From Chromatiales bacterium (lineage in GTDB: Bacteria; Pseudomonadota; Gammaproteobacteria; SZUA-152): 5,393 nucleotides of DNA. Position numbers and translations under genes: made by a program. Below the pieces are notes generated by a model. It ran no database searches and had not been told where the DNA came from. It worked only from the letters and a program-made list of their open reading frames with translations. The stretch spans positions 1-5,393 of the forward strand of contig JALTPW010000189.1 in the NCBI GenBank assembly GCA_026999335.1, read 5' to 3'. Positions 5,220 to 5,393 of this stretch are shown in pieces (position 1 is the first letter of the stretch; each line of letters starts with the position of its first letter).

Positions 5220-5240
5220 TAATAACGTGATGACGGTCAA
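5212..5240 (-). promoter_or_regulatory. Candidate sigma70 promoter of the integrase gene
   Basis: The minus strand reads TTGACC (5235-5240), a 17-nt spacer and TACATT (5212-5217). These match consensus at 5 of 6 and 4 of 6 positions. Position and spacing are right for the ATG at 5179. The -10 lies inside the GGTAC inverted repeat array. Confidence 0.5.
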
Positions 5241-5266
5241 CGATCCGCGCTAACCTATTGATTTTA

Positions 5267-5343
<77 letters not shown>

Positions 5344-5393
5344 GGTAACGATCAAACGTGTCGAGCTTTTGTTTCATCCGCATCAGGACGACG
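5344..5393. other. Flank upstream of the tRNA, nothing assigned
   Basis: This 50-bp flank is presumably host DNA. One minus-strand frame is open from the edge and stops at a TGA just before the tRNA, so it may be the tail of a gene. It is too short to judge. No clear tRNA promoter was recognised. Confidence 0.3.

Noticed and set aside
4187..5230. Long plus-strand open frame (347 aa) opposite the integrase
   Set aside because: It is the antisense shadow of a gene with full catalytic motifs; its own translation has no recognisable domain.

Overview
The window is the tRNA-proximal end of an integrated mobile element. The host is probably a proteobacterium, more likely gamma than another class. 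That rests on the tRNA, which closely resembles gammaproteobacterial tRNA-Ile2, and on the strong Shine-Dalgarno sites; the genus cannot be told. All supported genes lie on the minus strand, so transcription runs from right to left.

Right edge (5267-5393): a complete CAU-anticodon tRNA with encoded CCA, preceded by 50 bases of flank. Next to its 3' end is a tyrosine recombinase (4136-5179). Its promoter region holds a symmetric array of GGTAC motifs. This is the usual arrangement of an island inserted into the 3' end of a tRNA gene. No second copy of the tRNA 3' end was found by eye, so the element probably runs off the left edge.

Middle (2519-4135): downstream of the integrase is a 222-bp control region with helically phased repeats, several inverted repeats and a plausible promoter. 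A three-gene operon follows, joined by ATGA overlaps: an excisionase/AlpA-like HTH protein, a winged-helix replication-initiator-like protein, and a small ribbon-helix-helix protein. The initiator-like gene carries 33-bp direct repeats, an AT-rich tract and a hairpin in its middle. This resembles lambda O, where the origin lies inside the initiator gene. Together with the integrase these genes look like the maintenance module of the element (excision, replication, copy or expression control).

The stretch at 2126-2518 has no credible gene but is rich in hairpins and also holds the probable fic promoter/operator.

Left part (1-2104): cargo. A class II Fic AMP-transferase with a C-terminal winged helix lies 62 bp upstream of a large protein cut by the window edge. 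That protein joins a PLD-family nuclease-like domain to an SF2/SNF2-type helicase (Walker A visible). The pair may be one operon, and its make-up fits an anti-phage or restriction-type cassette. That function is inferred from family associations and is not shown by the sequence. Whether the genes further left complete a known system cannot be seen here.
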